Shown here: piece after piece, positions 23,990-33,570 of the stretch | How the letters are laid out: the number at the start of each line of letters is the position of its first letter | Position numbering within the stretch: the first letter of the stretch is position 1 | Assembly: GCA_003576695.1 (NCBI GenBank) | Contig: QOZQ01000002.1 | Coordinates: forward strand, 248,001-312,000 | Length of the DNA stretch: 64,000 nucleotides | DNA from: Taklimakanibacter lacteus | Lineage (GTDB): Bacteria; Pseudomonadota; Alphaproteobacteria; Rhizobiales; Aestuariivirgaceae | Direction: 5' to 3' | Translations under genes and position numbers: made by a program | The notes under the pieces: generated by a model | Seen by the model: only the letters and a program-made list of their open reading frames with translations | Databases searched by the model: none | Told to the model about the DNA's origin: nothing

Positions 23990-24442
23990 ATGCCCGCCTT
24001 TGAGCTCGCCCGCTTCCTGCCCTTCCGCCTGAACCGTCTGGCGGCGGAAATATCGGAGCAGTTGTCCGCCCTTTATGCCGAGCGTTTCCAGATCGACATT
24101 CCGCAATGGCGGGTGCTCGCCACCTTGTCGGCGGGCGGCGACTGGACCGCACGCGCCATTGTCGCCTCGACCCGCACCCACAAATCGACGATCAGCCGGG
24201 CGGTGGAGGCCTTGGAAGACCGCGGCCTGATCGAGAGCGTCCAGTCGAAGGAAGACAAGCGCGAATACCGGCTTCGGTTGACTTCTTCCGGGCGGCGGTT
24301 GTTTCGCGAGCTCGAGCCTCTGGTGCTCGACTATGAAAGGAGGCTCCTGAACCAGCTTGGCGACAGCGAGGAGCGGCGCATGGAAAAGGCGATCGGCGCG
24401 CTCGAACGGGCGCTGGGCCTCGGCCAGGAGAGTGCGAAATGA
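23990..24442 (+). CDS. MarR-family regulator of the homogentisate pathway
   Basis: 150 residues. The MarR winged helix is plain: PQWRVLATLSAGGDWTARAI, STRTHKSTISRAVEALEDRG and the wing SKEDKREYRLRLTSSGR. It is transcribed divergently from hmgA and overlaps the maiA start by four bases (ATGA), so it is co-transcribed with a pathway enzyme. A regulatory role over homogentisate genes is inferred from this arrangement and the repeated sites in the divergent region. Confidence 0.9.
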   Translation: MPAFELARFLPFRLNRLAAEISEQLSALYAERFQIDIPQWRVLATLSAGGDWTARAIVASTRTHKSTISRAVEALEDRGLIESVQSKEDKREYRLRLTSSGRRLFRELEPLVLDYERRLLNQLGDSEERRMEKAIGALERALGLGQESAK

Positions 24443-25080
24443 AACTCTACGGTTACTTCCGCTCTTCCGCCGCCTATCGGGTGCGCATCGCGCTCAATTT
24501 GAAGGGGATCGAGGTCGAGCAGGTCGGCGTGCATCTGCTGAAGGATGGCGGCCAGCAACACCAGCCGTCCTTTCGGGCCCGCAATCCGCAAGGCCTCGTG
24601 CCGGCGCTCGAGCTCGATGACGGAACGATCCTGACCCAGTCGCTGGCCATCATCGACTATCTGGATTCCATCCATCCCGAGCCGCGCCTGGTTCCGGCCG
24701 AACCTGTTCTCGCCGCAAAAACGCGCGCCGCCGCATTTGCGATCGCCTGCGATATCCATCCACTCAACAATCTGCGCGTTCTCGGTTATCTGAAAGGCCC
24801 TCTCGGCCGCAGCCAGGCCGAAGTCGATGAATGGTATCGCCACTGGCTGCTGCAAGGCGGTCTCGAGCCGGTGGAGGCGATGATCGAGGGCGGGCGCTTC
24901 TGCTTCGGCGATCAGCCGAGCCTCGCCGATATCTGCCTCATCCCGCAGGTCTTCAATGCACGCCGTTACAAGGTCGACATATCGCATCTGAAGAAGATCG
25001 AGGCGGTCGACGCGCATTGCAAGACATTGCCGGCCTTCCTCGCCGCACACCCCCTGCGGCAGCCCGATGCCGAGCCATAG
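24439..25080 (+). CDS. maiA: Maleylacetoacetate isomerase (zeta-class glutathione transferase)
   Basis: 213 residues. The zeta-class signature SSAAYRVRIALNLKGIE near the N-terminus binds glutathione; GLVPALELDDGTILTQSLAI and FCFGDQPSLADICLIPQ complete the two GST domains. It isomerises maleylacetoacetate to fumarylacetoacetate with glutathione as cofactor. It is coupled to the marR gene. Together with hmgA, the FAH enzyme and hppD (26905) it makes the 4-hydroxyphenylpyruvate-to-fumarate pathway complete. Confidence 0.95.
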   Translation: MKLYGYFRSSAAYRVRIALNLKGIEVEQVGVHLLKDGGQQHQPSFRARNPQGLVPALELDDGTILTQSLAIIDYLDSIHPEPRLVPAEPVLAAKTRAAAFAIACDIHPLNNLRVLGYLKGPLGRSQAEVDEWYRHWLLQGGLEPVEAMIEGGRFCFGDQPSLADICLIPQVFNARRYKVDISHLKKIEAVDAHCKTLPAFLAAHPLRQPDAEP

Positions 25081-25116
25081 CTTTACCTCTTCCGGTTATT
25101 GGTGGAGCATGGGTCC

Positions 25117-26070
25117 ATGCAGGACCTGATCAGCCTTGTCCAACATTACGGGTTGGCCATTGTTTTCGCGAGCGCCTTCATCGAGCAGCTCGGCCTGCCG
25201 CTGCCGTCCTATCCGGTGCTCCTGGTTGCCGGCGCCCTCAGCTACGCCGGCGGCGACTCCCTTGTTCCGATCGTGGCCATAGGGGCCCTGGGCGTGGTGA
25301 TGGGCGATCTCCTGATCTATGCCATCGGCGCCCGGTTCGGCCGCCGGGCCTTGTCCCTTGTCTGCAAGCTCAGCCTGGCGCGCGACAATTGCGTGCGCCA
25401 GACGGAAGACAGATTCGCCCATTACGGACCGAGGGCGCTTCTCTTCGTGAAATTCGTGCCGGGATTTGCCCTGGTGCTGATCCTCCTCTGCGGCGTCGCG
25501 AGGCTCGCCATTCCGACATTCCTTCTGCTCGACGGGACCGGGGCGCTCGCTTATGTCGCCCTTCCGGTCGTATTGGGCGGCATCTTCCATGACGCCATCG
25601 ATTCCGCCCTGCAGGCGATCACCCGGTGGGGAGAATTCGGCACGGTGCTCGTCGTCGTCATTCTGGCTCTCTATTTCATCTACCGCCTGGTCGATCGGCA
25701 GCTCTTCATCCGGCGGCTGCGGATGGCGCGGATTTCCGCGCCGGAGCTCGCGGGCCTCATCGATGCGGGCGAGCACCCGATCATTTTCGATGTCCGCTCC
25801 GCCGAGGCCCGCAGCAAGGAGGGCATCATACCGGGCTCGATCGGCGCGCGTCCCGACGAGATATCGGCGCTTGCCCGGCAATATGAGCGCGATGCGGTGA
25901 TCATCGTCTATTGCTCCTGCCCGAACGAGGCCTCCGCCGCAGTCGCCGCCTTGCATCTCAAGCGCGCCGGCTTCCGGAATATTCGCCCGCTGCTGGGCGG
26001 GATCGAAGCCTGGGGTCAGGCCGGGCGGCCGATTGAGCTTGTTGCCATGGGCGCTTCCGTCACCAGTTGA
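25117..26070 (+). CDS. DedA-family membrane protein fused to a rhodanese domain
   Basis: 317 residues. The N-terminal two thirds are a DedA/SNARE-associated membrane domain (VFASAFIEQLGLPLPSYPVL, GDLLIYAIGARFGRR, FVKFVPGFALVLILLCGVARL). The C-terminal ~100 residues are a rhodanese domain (IIFDVRSAEARSKEGIIPGS, with the active-site loop VYCSCPNEASA, and LLGGIEAWGQAG). DedA proteins are linked to lipid flipping and membrane potential; rhodaneses handle sulfane sulfur. The fusion suggests a membrane-tethered sulfurtransferase. ATG 25117 follows GGAG by ten bases. It lies just after maiA but is not clearly part of that pathway. Confidence 0.88.
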   Translation: MQDLISLVQHYGLAIVFASAFIEQLGLPLPSYPVLLVAGALSYAGGDSLVPIVAIGALGVVMGDLLIYAIGARFGRRALSLVCKLSLARDNCVRQTEDRFAHYGPRALLFVKFVPGFALVLILLCGVARLAIPTFLLLDGTGALAYVALPVVLGGIFHDAIDSALQAITRWGEFGTVLVVVILALYFIYRLVDRQLFIRRLRMARISAPELAGLIDAGEHPIIFDVRSAEARSKEGIIPGSIGARPDEISALARQYERDAVIIVYCSCPNEASAAVAALHLKRAGFRNIRPLLGGIEAWGQAGRPIELVAMGASVTS

Positions 26071-26111
26071 GGTGTCCGTCTACCCCCCCTGGGGCTATCA
26101 TATGCACACGA

Positions 26112-26318
26112 TTCATCCTTCCCCCTTGCGGGGAAGGTGGCGCGCAGCGCCGGATGGGGGTCGGGCAACGAGCGAAACTCGGCGAAAGTGGGAGCTGATA
26201 TCTCAGCGCTGAGAGCATCAGATCGCTTAACTCATCAATACCGTTCTCGCGGCACTACCCCCATCCGTCTACCCGGCCAGGGCCGGGTAGACACCTTCCC
26301 CGCAAGGGGGAAGGATGA
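26112..26318. repeat. Long palindromic repeat D
   Basis: About 205 bp with inverted ends TTCATCCTTCCCCCTTGCGG and its inverse, and inner pairs around CGGATGGGGGT and ACCCCCATCCG. An asymmetric centre (GGGAGCTGATATCTCAGCGC) includes a small dyad. It fills the gap between the DedA gene and the Lrp regulator. Confidence 0.75.
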
Positions 26319-26343
26319 AAGCCCTTGTGGGGAGGGGAATCCT

Positions 26344-26796
26344 TCACAGCACCAGCAGCTGATCGTCGCGCAGGATCTCGAGCACGATCTCCGAGCGCAC
26401 CCGGTCGACCGTCGCATGCATCAGCAGCACGCCATTGACGAGATCGCGCAAGGCATCGAGATCGGCGACGCAGATCTTGAGCAGGTAATCGAAATCGCCG
26501 GTCACCGCATGGGCCTCGAGAATGCCGGGGGTGAGGCGCACCAGGTCGCGGAAGCGCCGCGCATTGCCGTCGGAGTGGCCTTTCAGCTTCACATGCACGA
26601 AAGCGGTGACGGCCAGGCCGAGCGCCCTGGCATCGAGATCGGCGCGATAGCGCCGGATGGCGCCCGACTGCTCCAGGGCCTGGCGCCGGCGCACGACCTG
26701 TGATTCCGACAGGCCGACCTGGCGGGCGAGGTCGGCGCGGCCCGCGGCACTGTCGCGCTGCAGGGCGTTGAGGATCTTCCGGTCAAATTCATCCAT
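26344..26796 (-). CDS. Lrp/AsnC-family regulator next to hppD
   Basis: 150 residues. N-terminal HTH (MDEFDRKILNALQRDSAAGR, ADLARQVGLSESQVVRRRQAL) and a C-terminal ligand-binding RAM domain (VTAFVHVKLKGHS, EAHAVTGDFDYLLKICVADL). ATG 26796 begins the conserved part; an upstream TTG is possible. It is divergent from hppD, 108 bp apart, so it probably controls 4-hydroxyphenylpyruvate dioxygenase in response to an aromatic amino acid. The regulatory link is inferred from position. Confidence 0.9.
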   Translation of the reverse strand: MDEFDRKILNALQRDSAAGRADLARQVGLSESQVVRRRQALEQSGAIRRYRADLDARALGLAVTAFVHVKLKGHSDGNARRFRDLVRLTPGILEAHAVTGDFDYLLKICVADLDALRDLVNGVLLMHATVDRVRSEIVLEILRDDQLLVL

Positions 26797-26904
26797 GGGA
26801 TGCGCGTTTCCAGGCAAAGCTGGGTGGGGTGAAGCTCATTATGACCGAAAACGGCAGGCTTGGCGACCTATCATAAGCGAAACCGCTTCGCTGGAGGATC
26901 AGCC

Positions 26905-28017
26905 ATGGGACCCTATCCGCACGACGCCCCGCCGCCCGAGATCGGCAAGGACAATCCGGCCGGCACCGACGGCTTCGAATTCGTCGAATTCGCCCATCCC
27001 GACCGCGAGACGCTGGCCGAGCTCTTCCGCAAATTCGGCTTCACCCCGGTCGCCCGCCATAAAAGCAAGGACATCACCGTCTGGCGCCAGGGCGACATCA
27101 ATTACATCCTCAATGCCGAGCCGGGTTCCTTCGGCATGAATTTCGTGACCCGCCATGGTCCCTGCGCGCCCGCCATGGCCTGGCGCGTCGTCGATGCCGG
27201 TCATGCCTTCCGCCATGCCGTGTCGCTGGGGGCGGAGCCCTATGAGGGCACCGACAAGACGCTCGACGTGCCCACCATCAAGGGCATCGGCGGCAGCCTC
27301 ATCTATTTCGTCGATCGCTATGGCGCCAAGGGCTCACCCTATGCGGATGAGTTCGAGTGGCTAAGCGAGATCGATCCGAGACCCAAGGGCATCGGCTTCT
27401 ATTATCTCGATCACCTCACCCATAATGTCTTCCGCGGCAACATGGACAAGTGGTTCGGCTTCTATGCCAAGCTCTTCAACTTCCGCCAGATCCGCTTCTT
27501 CGACATCGAAGGCAAATATACCGGGCTGTTCTCGCGTGCGTTGAATTCGCCCTGCGGCAAGATCCGCATCCCGATCAATGAGAGCGCCGACGACAAGAGC
27601 CAGATCGAGGAGTACTTACGCAAATACAAGGGCGAGGGCATCCAGCATATCGCCATCGCCACCGAGGACATCTATGCCGCGACCGATTCTCTCGCCGCCA
27701 ATGGCGTGAAATTCATGCCGCCGCCGCCCGCGACCTATTACGAGAAATGCTCGGGTCGTGTGAAAGGCCACCAGGAGCCGGTCGAGAAGCTCAGGAAGCA
27801 TGGCATCCTCATCGACGGTGAAGGTGTCGTCGATGGCGGCGAGACCAGGGTGCTCCTGCAGATTTTCTCGAAGACCGTGATCGGCCCGATCTTCTTCGAA
27901 TTCATCCAGCGCAAGGGCGATGATGGTTTCGGCGAGGGCAATTTCCGCGCCCTCTTCGAGAGCATCGAGGAAGACCAGGTGCGCCGCGGCGTGCTGGGGC
28001 CATCGCGGGCTGCGTAA
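26905..28017 (+). CDS. hppD: 4-Hydroxyphenylpyruvate dioxygenase
   Basis: 370 residues, usual for bacterial HPPD. The iron ligands are visible: His in YLDHLTHNVF, His in GIQHIAIATEDI and Glu in IFFEFIQRKGDDGFGEGNF, which also carries the C-terminal signature. It converts 4-hydroxyphenylpyruvate to homogentisate, the substrate of HmgA encoded 3 kb away. ATG 26905 has GGAGGA eight bases upstream. A fragment of a common rhizobial repeat (GAGCATGATCCGGGAAAGCG) follows the stop at 28023. Confidence 0.96.
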   Translation: MGPYPHDAPPPEIGKDNPAGTDGFEFVEFAHPDRETLAELFRKFGFTPVARHKSKDITVWRQGDINYILNAEPGSFGMNFVTRHGPCAPAMAWRVVDAGHAFRHAVSLGAEPYEGTDKTLDVPTIKGIGGSLIYFVDRYGAKGSPYADEFEWLSEIDPRPKGIGFYYLDHLTHNVFRGNMDKWFGFYAKLFNFRQIRFFDIEGKYTGLFSRALNSPCGKIRIPINESADDKSQIEEYLRKYKGEGIQHIAIATEDIYAATDSLAANGVKFMPPPPATYYEKCSGRVKGHQEPVEKLRKHGILIDGEGVVDGGETRVLLQIFSKTVIGPIFFEFIQRKGDDGFGEGNFRALFESIEEDQVRRGVLGPSRAA

Positions 28018-28044
28018 GCTCGAGCATGATCCGGGAAAGCGGGA

Positions 28045-28479
28045 TTACAAAGGCGGCAGCCGCCGCTTCAGCAGCTGTGCCTTGACGATCGCGGTATTGG
28101 TCTCGGCCTTGTCCCCGATGCGGTCGATGATCTCGTCCATTTCCGTGATCGAACGCACGAACAGCCGGGCGATGAAACAATCATCGCCGGTGACCTTGTC
28201 GCATTCGGTGAATTGCGGGATCTCCTCGATCAGCTTCTGTACCCGCGACAATTGCCCGGGCAGCGGGCGGATGCGCACGATCGCCTGCAGCGTATAACCG
28301 AGAGTCTGCGGCTCCACCTCGACAGTGAAGGCCCGGATCACGCCGCGGTCCTCCAGCCGCCTGAGCCTTTCGGAAGCGCTGGGCGAGGACAGATTCACCC
28401 TTGCGGCCAGCTCCTTGAGCGAGATGCGGGCATTCGCGGCCAACAGATCGACAATGCGCCGGTCCATATCATCCAGCAT
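28045..28479 (-). CDS. Lrp/AsnC-family regulator divergent from an EamA exporter
   Basis: 144 residues. HTH (MLDDMDRRIVDLLAANARIS, LKELAARVNLSSPSASERLRRLEDRG) and RAM effector domain (LGYTLQAIVRIRPLPGQLSR, VTGDDCFIARLFVRSITEM). It is separated by 123 bp from a divergently transcribed EamA transporter, a common pairing in which an Lrp-type protein controls an amino-acid exporter. The 3' end meets a repeat fragment after hppD. Confidence 0.9.
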   Translation of the reverse strand: MLDDMDRRIVDLLAANARISLKELAARVNLSSPSASERLRRLEDRGVIRAFTVEVEPQTLGYTLQAIVRIRPLPGQLSRVQKLIEEIPQFTECDKVTGDDCFIARLFVRSITEMDEIIDRIGDKAETNTAIVKAQLLKRRLPPL

Positions 28480-28544
28480 AACGCAGATATTCCGTTTTGC
28501 CTGTGCAAATTAGGATACTGACACGTCTGGCCTAATCAATTCCA

Positions 28545-28550
28545 TATAAT
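28545..28550 (+). promoter_or_regulatory. Probable -10 element (TATAAT) of the EamA gene
   Basis: A perfect TATAAT in the AT-rich divergent region lies 53 bp before the TTG start. CTGACA at 28518-28523 is a weak -35 candidate with too long a spacer (21 bp), so an activator may be needed. A short dyad (GGCCG...CGGCC, 28561-28580) follows in the leader. Confidence 0.45.
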
Positions 28551-28602
28551 AAGAGCTCACGGCCGAATAGTCTCACGGCCCCTTGAATAAAGGAGGCGGG
28601 TC

Positions 28603-29484
28603 TTGCAGAGCGATTGCAACAGTGCGGTTTCCGGTGCCGGGACAATGACGTCGCAGACCAGCCTGGCTGTACTCATGGCCGTCACCTCGATGATCGTGGT
28701 GCAACTGGGTGCGGCCTTTGCGCATCCGACCATGGCGGCCTATGGGCCTGTCGCCACCACCTGGGGGCGGCTCACCTGGGCGGCGATCATCCTCGTTCTG
28801 GTCGTGCGTCCCGACATTCGCCGCTATGGCAGGAGCGAACTTCTTCCGGCTCTGGCGCTCGGCGTGACGATCGCCATGATGACGCTCTTCTTCTATGTGG
28901 CGATTACGCGTGTGCCGCTGGGGCTCGTCGTCGCCATCGAATTCCTGGGTCCGCTCGGCGTGGCGGCCTGGGGTTTTGCCCGGAGCTGGCGCCTCGCCTG
29001 GCCGGCTTTGGCTGTCTTCGGCGTGCTCCTGCTGTCGCTGACCAGGGAGGGCTGGGTCGTCGATATCGCCGGTTTCGGCTTCGCGATCCTGGCTGGCATA
29101 GGCTGGGGGGCCTATATCATCCTCAGCAAGCGGATCGGAAAATCCTTCCACGGCCTCGATGGCCTGGCAATATCCTTGGTCGCCGCCGCGGTGATCTCGA
29201 TGCCTTTCGGCCTCTACGAGACCGGCTTCACCTTGCCGACAGGCCTTGTCGCGCAGACGATGGGCCTCGCCATCCTCACACCGCTGCTCCCCTATGCGCT
29301 CGAGATGATGGCCCTGCGCCGCCTGCTTTCGGCGACCTTCGGCATATTGATGAGCCTCGAGCCCGGCATGGGTGCGTTGGCCGGATATCTGGTGCTCAAC
29401 GAACAGCTCAGCCTGCAGCAGATGGGCGGCATTGTTTTCGTCATCTTCGCCGGCGCCGGCGCGGTGGCCAGCACGCGCGAATAA
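28603..29484 (+). CDS. EamA/DMT-family transporter (RhtA-like exporter)
   Basis: 293 residues with ten hydrophobic segments in two EamA repeats (HPTMAAYGPVATTWGRLTWA in the first; LLPYALEMMALRRLLSATFG and LEPGMGALAGYLVLNEQLSL in the second). This arrangement is typical of RhtA-like amino-acid or metabolite exporters. The start is probably the TTG at 28603 because AAGGAGG lies seven bases upstream, whereas ATG 28645 has no such site. Its stop abuts the stop of mtkB on the other strand. Confidence 0.88.
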   Translation: MQSDCNSAVSGAGTMTSQTSLAVLMAVTSMIVVQLGAAFAHPTMAAYGPVATTWGRLTWAAIILVLVVRPDIRRYGRSELLPALALGVTIAMMTLFFYVAITRVPLGLVVAIEFLGPLGVAAWGFARSWRLAWPALAVFGVLLLSLTREGWVVDIAGFGFAILAGIGWGAYIILSKRIGKSFHGLDGLAISLVAAAVISMPFGLYETGFTLPTGLVAQTMGLAILTPLLPYALEMMALRRLLSATFGILMSLEPGMGALAGYLVLNEQLSLQQMGGIVFVIFAGAGAVASTRE

Positions 29485-30375
29485 TCATGCCGCCTTCTTG
29501 AGGAGGCTCTCCATGGTGCGGCCGATCTCCGACGGTGACGGCGAGATCGCCACACCCGCATCGCGCAGCAGCTCGACCTTTTCGCTGGCACTTTCGCCGA
29601 AGGCCTGGATGATGGCGCCGGCATGGCCCATGCGCCTTCCCTTGGGCGCCGAGAGCCCCGCCACATAGGCGGCGACCGGCTTCGTCATATGGTCCCTGAT
29701 GTAATTGGCGGCTTCCGCCTCCTGCGGCCCGCCGATCTCGCCGATCATCATCACCGCATGGGTGTCGGGATCCTTCTCGAACAGCTCGAGCATGTCGCGG
29801 AAGGACGAGCCGTTGATCGGATCGCCGCCGATGCCGACGCTGGTCGAGATGCCGATGCCGAACTCCTTCATCTGCGCCGCCGCCTCATAGCCGAGCGTGC
29901 CGGAGCGTCCGACGACGCCGATATGGCCGGGGAGATAAATATGGCCCGGCATGATGCCGAGCAGCGACTTGCCGGGCGAGATGATGCCGGCGCAATTGGG
30001 CCCGATGAGCTGCATGCGGTTCTCACGGGCATAGCGACGCATATAACGCTTCACCCGGATCATGTCCTTGGCCGGGATGCCGTCGGTGATGGCGACGCAG
30101 AGCTTGAGGCCCGCATCGGCGGCTTCCATGATCGAATCGGCGGCGAAGGGCGGCGGCACGAAGACGATGGCCGCCGTGGCTTGGGTCCGGTCGACGGCTT
30201 CCTTGATCGTGTCGAAGACCGGCACATTATGGACGCTGCTGCCGCCTTTGCCGGGCGTGACACCGCCCACGACATGGGTGCCATAGGCGATCATCTCCTG
30301 CGTATGGAAGCTGCCGATCTTGCCGGTGATGCCGAGGACGAGAACCGGTGTCGCGCGGTCGAGAAGGATTGTCAT
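29485..30375 (-). CDS. mtkB: Malate-CoA ligase alpha subunit
   Basis: 296 residues of the succinyl-CoA synthetase alpha type: CoA-binding Rossmann part ([45 protein letters not shown]) and the phosphorylated His in [14 protein letters not shown]. Paired with the beta subunit (ATGA overlap) and transcribed after serine-glyoxylate aminotransferase, it is best read as malate thiokinase of the serine cycle, making malyl-CoA from malate, CoA and ATP. Sequence alone cannot fully exclude succinyl-CoA ligase; the gene company decides. Confidence 0.85.
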   Translation of the reverse strand: MTILLDRATPVLVLGITGKIGSFHTQEMIAYGTHVVGGVTPGKGGSSVHNVPVFDTIKEAVDRTQATAAIVFVPPPFAADSIMEAADAGLKLCVAITDGIPAKDMIRVKRYMRRYARENRMQLIGPNCAGIISPGKSLLGIMPGHIYLPGHIGVVGRSGTLGYEAAAQMKEFGIGISTSVGIGGDPINGSSFRDMLELFEKDPDTHAVMMIGEIGGPQEAEAANYIRDHMTKPVAAYVAGLSAPKGRRMGHAGAIIQAFGESASEKVELLRDAGVAISPSPSEIGRTMESLLKKAA

Positions 30376-31559
30376 GAGGCCACCTGTGTGAGTGAGTCGT
30401 TGCGCCAGGCGGCAACCGCCCGGCTGGCCGCTTCGGCCAGCGTCGCGGCGCGGATGATGGGAAGGCCGGAGCGCGCCAGGATCTTGCGGCCCTCTTCCAC
30501 ATGCGTGCCGGCAAGCCTGACCACCACCGGCATGTTGACCGGCGACTTCTGCAGCGCCATCACGATGCCTTCCGCCACCCAGTCGCAGCGATTGATGCCG
30601 GCGAAGATATTGACCAGGATGGCGCGCACATTCTCATCCGAGGTGACGAGCCGGAATGCCTTGGCGACACGCTCGGGCGTGGCGCCGCCGCCGATATCGA
30701 GGAAATTCGCAGGCTCTCCGCCCGCCGCCTTGATCATGTCCATGGTCGCCATCGCAAGGCCTGCGCCATTGACGATGCAGCCGATCTGGCCGTCGAGCCC
30801 GACATAGGAAAGGCCGCGATCATTGGCGCGCGTTTCGCGCGCATCCTCCTGCGACTTGTCGCGAAGCTCCGCGATATGCGGCAGGCGAAACAGCGCATTG
30901 TCGTCGAAGGTCATCTTGGCATCGAGGGCGATCAGCCGGTTGTCCTCGGTGACGACGAGCGGATTGATCTCGACCATCGTCGCGTCGAGCTCCTCGAAGG
31001 CCTTGTAGCAGCCGAGGATGGTGGTGACCGCCTGCTGCGTCAGCGCCGGCTCGAGACCGAGGCCGAAGGCGATCTCGCGCGCCTGGAAGGCCGGCATGCC
31101 GACCGCGGGCTCGACCACGCTGCGGATGATGGACGAAGGCTGGCGCTCGGCGATCTCCTCGATCTCCATGCCGCCGGCGCTCGACGCCACCACCATCACG
31201 CGCTCCGACTTGCGGTCGAGCACCAGGCCCAGATAGATCTCGCGCTTGATGGCGACGGCGCCCTCGACATAGACGCGATAGACGGTCTTGCCTGAAGGGC
31301 CGGTCTGATGGGTGACGAGCCGCTTGCCGAACAAGGCATCGGCCGCTTCCTCGACCTGATGCTCGGACGAGCAGAGCTTGACGCCGCCTGCCTTGCCGCG
31401 CCCACCCGAATGGATCTGCGCCTTGACGATCCATTTGGCTCCGCCGATATCGCGGGCGCGATAGGCCGCCTGTTCGGGGCTGTAAGCAAGTCCGCCCGGC
31501 GGCACCGCGACGCCGAAACGTGCCAGGATTTCCTTCGCCTGATATTCGTGGATGTCCAT
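30372..31559 (-). CDS. mtkA: Malate-CoA ligase beta subunit
   Basis: 395 residues with an ATP-grasp N-terminal domain ([40 protein letters not shown]) and a C-terminal ligase domain ([50 protein letters not shown]). The ATG at 31559 lies two bases past the sgaA stop; an upstream TTG is less likely. With MtkB it forms the heteromeric malate thiokinase feeding malyl-CoA lyase, which is encoded 2.3 kb away on the other strand. Confidence 0.87.
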   Translation of the reverse strand: MDIHEYQAKEILARFGVAVPPGGLAYSPEQAAYRARDIGGAKWIVKAQIHSGGRGKAGGVKLCSSEHQVEEAADALFGKRLVTHQTGPSGKTVYRVYVEGAVAIKREIYLGLVLDRKSERVMVVASSAGGMEIEEIAERQPSSIIRSVVEPAVGMPAFQAREIAFGLGLEPALTQQAVTTILGCYKAFEELDATMVEINPLVVTEDNRLIALDAKMTFDDNALFRLPHIAELRDKSQEDARETRANDRGLSYVGLDGQIGCIVNGAGLAMATMDMIKAAGGEPANFLDIGGGATPERVAKAFRLVTSDENVRAILVNIFAGINRCDWVAEGIVMALQKSPVNMPVVVRLAGTHVEEGRKILARSGLPIIRAATLAEAASRAVAAWRNDSLTQVAS

Positions 31560-31561
31560 GA

Positions 31562-32752
31562 TCAAGCTGCCTTCGCCAATTGAGCGGGTTGGGTGCGGTG
31601 GAAATACTCGATCGCGGCGGCGACGCCGCTGCCGGCGGTGAAGGGCACGCCCTGGTCGCGCAAAGTGAGCTCGACGCCCGAGAGGGCGGTCAGCACCATG
31701 AGCTCATTCAGATCGCCCAGATGGCCGATGCGGAAGACGCGGCCCGCCACTTTCGCAAGCCCGACGCCGAGCGAGAGCCCATAGGTCTTGTAGGCATGCC
31801 GCACAAAGGCGTTGGAATCGAAGCCCTCGGGCAGATAGATCGCGCTCACCGTATCGGACTGCCAGTGCTTCTCTGTCGCGCAAAGCTTGAGGCCCCAGGC
31901 TTGGACCGCCTTGCGCACGCCCTCGGCGAGGCGATGATGGCGGGCGAACACGTTGTCGAGACCTTCCGCGAAGAGGAGGTCGAGCGAGGCGCGCAAGGCC
32001 CGGAACATATGGGTCGGCGGCGTATAGGGGAAATAGCCGTCCTTGTTGGCGCGCGCCATGTCGGCGAAATCGAAATAGCAGCGCCGGGATGTGGCGGTCT
32101 GCGCCGCTTCGAGCGCCTTCTGGCTGACGCACAGAATGGCGAGGCCCGCCGGCAGCATGAAGCCCTTCTGCGAGCCCGACACCGCGACATCGATACGCCA
32201 GTCCTCCATGCGGAAATCGATGCTGGCGATCGAGCTGACGCCATCGGCGAAGAGGAGCGCCGGATGATCGGCCTCATCGAGCGCCTTGCGCACGCCCGCC
32301 ACATCGCTGGTGACGCCGGTCGCCGTCTCATTGTGGGTGACGAGCACCGCCTTGATCTTGTGGTGGCGGTCGGCCCTGAGCTGCGCGGCAAAGACATCGA
32401 CGGGCACGCCTTCGCCCCAGGGCACGTCGACCACTTCGACCTCGAAGCCGAGGCGGATGCACATGTCGATCCACAGATGCGAGAACTGGCCGAAGCGGGA
32501 GGCCAGGATCTTGTCGCCGGGCGACAGCGTGTTGGTGAGCGCCGCCTCCCAGCCGCCGGTGCCGGAAGAGGGGAAGAGGAAGGTCTGGCCGGTCTTCGAC
32601 TTGAAGACCTTCTTCACATCCTCGAGCAAGGGCAAGGTGAAGTCGGGAAGGTCGGGCGCCCGCTGGTCCTCCATCGGGACATCGAGGGCCCGGCGCACGG
32701 CGTCCGGCACATTGGTGGGCCCCGGAATGAATAGGCCGCGGACACCTGGCAT
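31562..32752 (-). CDS. sgaA: Serine-glyoxylate aminotransferase
   Basis: 396 residues of the class V aminotransferase type. The start [18 protein letters not shown] is characteristic of Sga. The PLP-binding Lys lies in [16 protein letters not shown], and [19 protein letters not shown] holds the PLP-contacting Asp. It converts serine plus glyoxylate to hydroxypyruvate plus glycine, a key serine-cycle reaction. It heads the operon sgaA-mtkA-mtkB and is divergent from a LuxR-type regulator. Confidence 0.93.
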   Translation of the reverse strand: MPGVRGLFIPGPTNVPDAVRRALDVPMEDQRAPDLPDFTLPLLEDVKKVFKSKTGQTFLFPSSGTGGWEAALTNTLSPGDKILASRFGQFSHLWIDMCIRLGFEVEVVDVPWGEGVPVDVFAAQLRADRHHKIKAVLVTHNETATGVTSDVAGVRKALDEADHPALLFADGVSSIASIDFRMEDWRIDVAVSGSQKGFMLPAGLAILCVSQKALEAAQTATSRRCYFDFADMARANKDGYFPYTPPTHMFRALRASLDLLFAEGLDNVFARHHRLAEGVRKAVQAWGLKLCATEKHWQSDTVSAIYLPEGFDSNAFVRHAYKTYGLSLGVGLAKVAGRVFRIGHLGDLNELMVLTALSGVELTLRDQGVPFTAGSGVAAAIEYFHRTQPAQLAKAA

Positions 32753-32933
32753 GAGATCCTCCCTGGCAGTTATTTGCTTATGCCCATTATCTCTCCGGGT
32801 AGGGTACGGCGCGCAACGTCCCTATCACCTGCCTTCGAGTGTCCAGAGGGGTAGGAAATTTACTATCCTTTAGAGTGGCGAAGAGGCATAATACCTCGAC
32901 AACGCCTATCCATCAGCATGGGATTTGCCGGAC
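32753..32933. promoter_or_regulatory. Divergent promoter region of sgaA and the LuxR-type regulator
   Basis: 181 bp. A loose dyad GGTAGGAAATTTACTATCC (about 32850-32868) lies near the middle and could be an operator for either direction. GGGTAGGG at 32799 and CCTATCACC at 32821 repeat its half-site. No firm promoter elements are called. Confidence 0.35.
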
Positions 32934-33569
32934 ATGACCGATCAACCTGTCGATATCGCTCTGGGCGACGGCAACCCGCTGATGCTGGCGGCCCTGTCCG
33001 ATTTCATCGACCGTGACAAGGGATTCAGTCTGGTGGCGACGGCGGCAAGCGCCGAAGGCTTCCTTGCCGCCGTGACCCGTGTGCCGGTGGCGGTCGGCCT
33101 CATCGACTGGAACCTGCCGGTGATGGGTGGTGAGCGCTTGCTCGACACGCTGCGGCTGAGGCCCGCACCGCCGCGCATGATCGTCTATGGCGCGCCCGAG
33201 GAGCCCGAGATCCTGAGGCGTGCCATGGCGGCGGGCGCGGCCGGCTTCTCGCCCCGCCATCAGGCGCCTGAGCAGCTTCTGGTGATGGCGCGCGCGGTGG
33301 CGGGAGGCCAGATGATGTTTCCCTTCGTCGATGTGCGCGAGCTCGGCCGCGACCCGGCAGCCGCTCTCACCCTGCGCGAGCGCACCTTGCTCGCAGCACT
33401 CGCCCGCGGTCTCGACAACAAGTCGCTGGCGCGCGAGCTCGACATCTCGGTCAACACGGTGAAATTCCATCTGCGCAATCTCTATGACAAGCTCAATCTC
33501 GCAAGCCGCGCCCAGGCCATCGCCTTCTACTATTCCTCCGGCGCGCATAGGGAGGAGGGCAATCGTTGA
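32934..33569 (+). CDS. LuxR-family response-regulator-like protein
   Basis: 211 residues: an N-terminal receiver-like domain and a C-terminal LuxR HTH (LTLRERTLLAALARGLDNKS, then LARELDISVNTVKFHLRNLY). The phospho-acceptor Asp is present at residue 58 (GLIDWNLPVMGG). The Lys expected after the fourth strand is replaced (YGAPEEPE), so phosphorylation may not be the trigger. No histidine kinase is adjacent. It sits between the sgaA-mtkAB operon and the malyl-CoA lyase gene, suggesting it controls serine-cycle genes. Confidence 0.88.
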   Translation: MTDQPVDIALGDGNPLMLAALSDFIDRDKGFSLVATAASAEGFLAAVTRVPVAVGLIDWNLPVMGGERLLDTLRLRPAPPRMIVYGAPEEPEILRRAMAAGAAGFSPRHQAPEQLLVMARAVAGGQMMFPFVDVRELGRDPAAALTLRERTLLAALARGLDNKSLARELDISVNTVKFHLRNLYDKLNLASRAQAIAFYYSSGAHREEGNR

Positions 33570-33570
33570 A

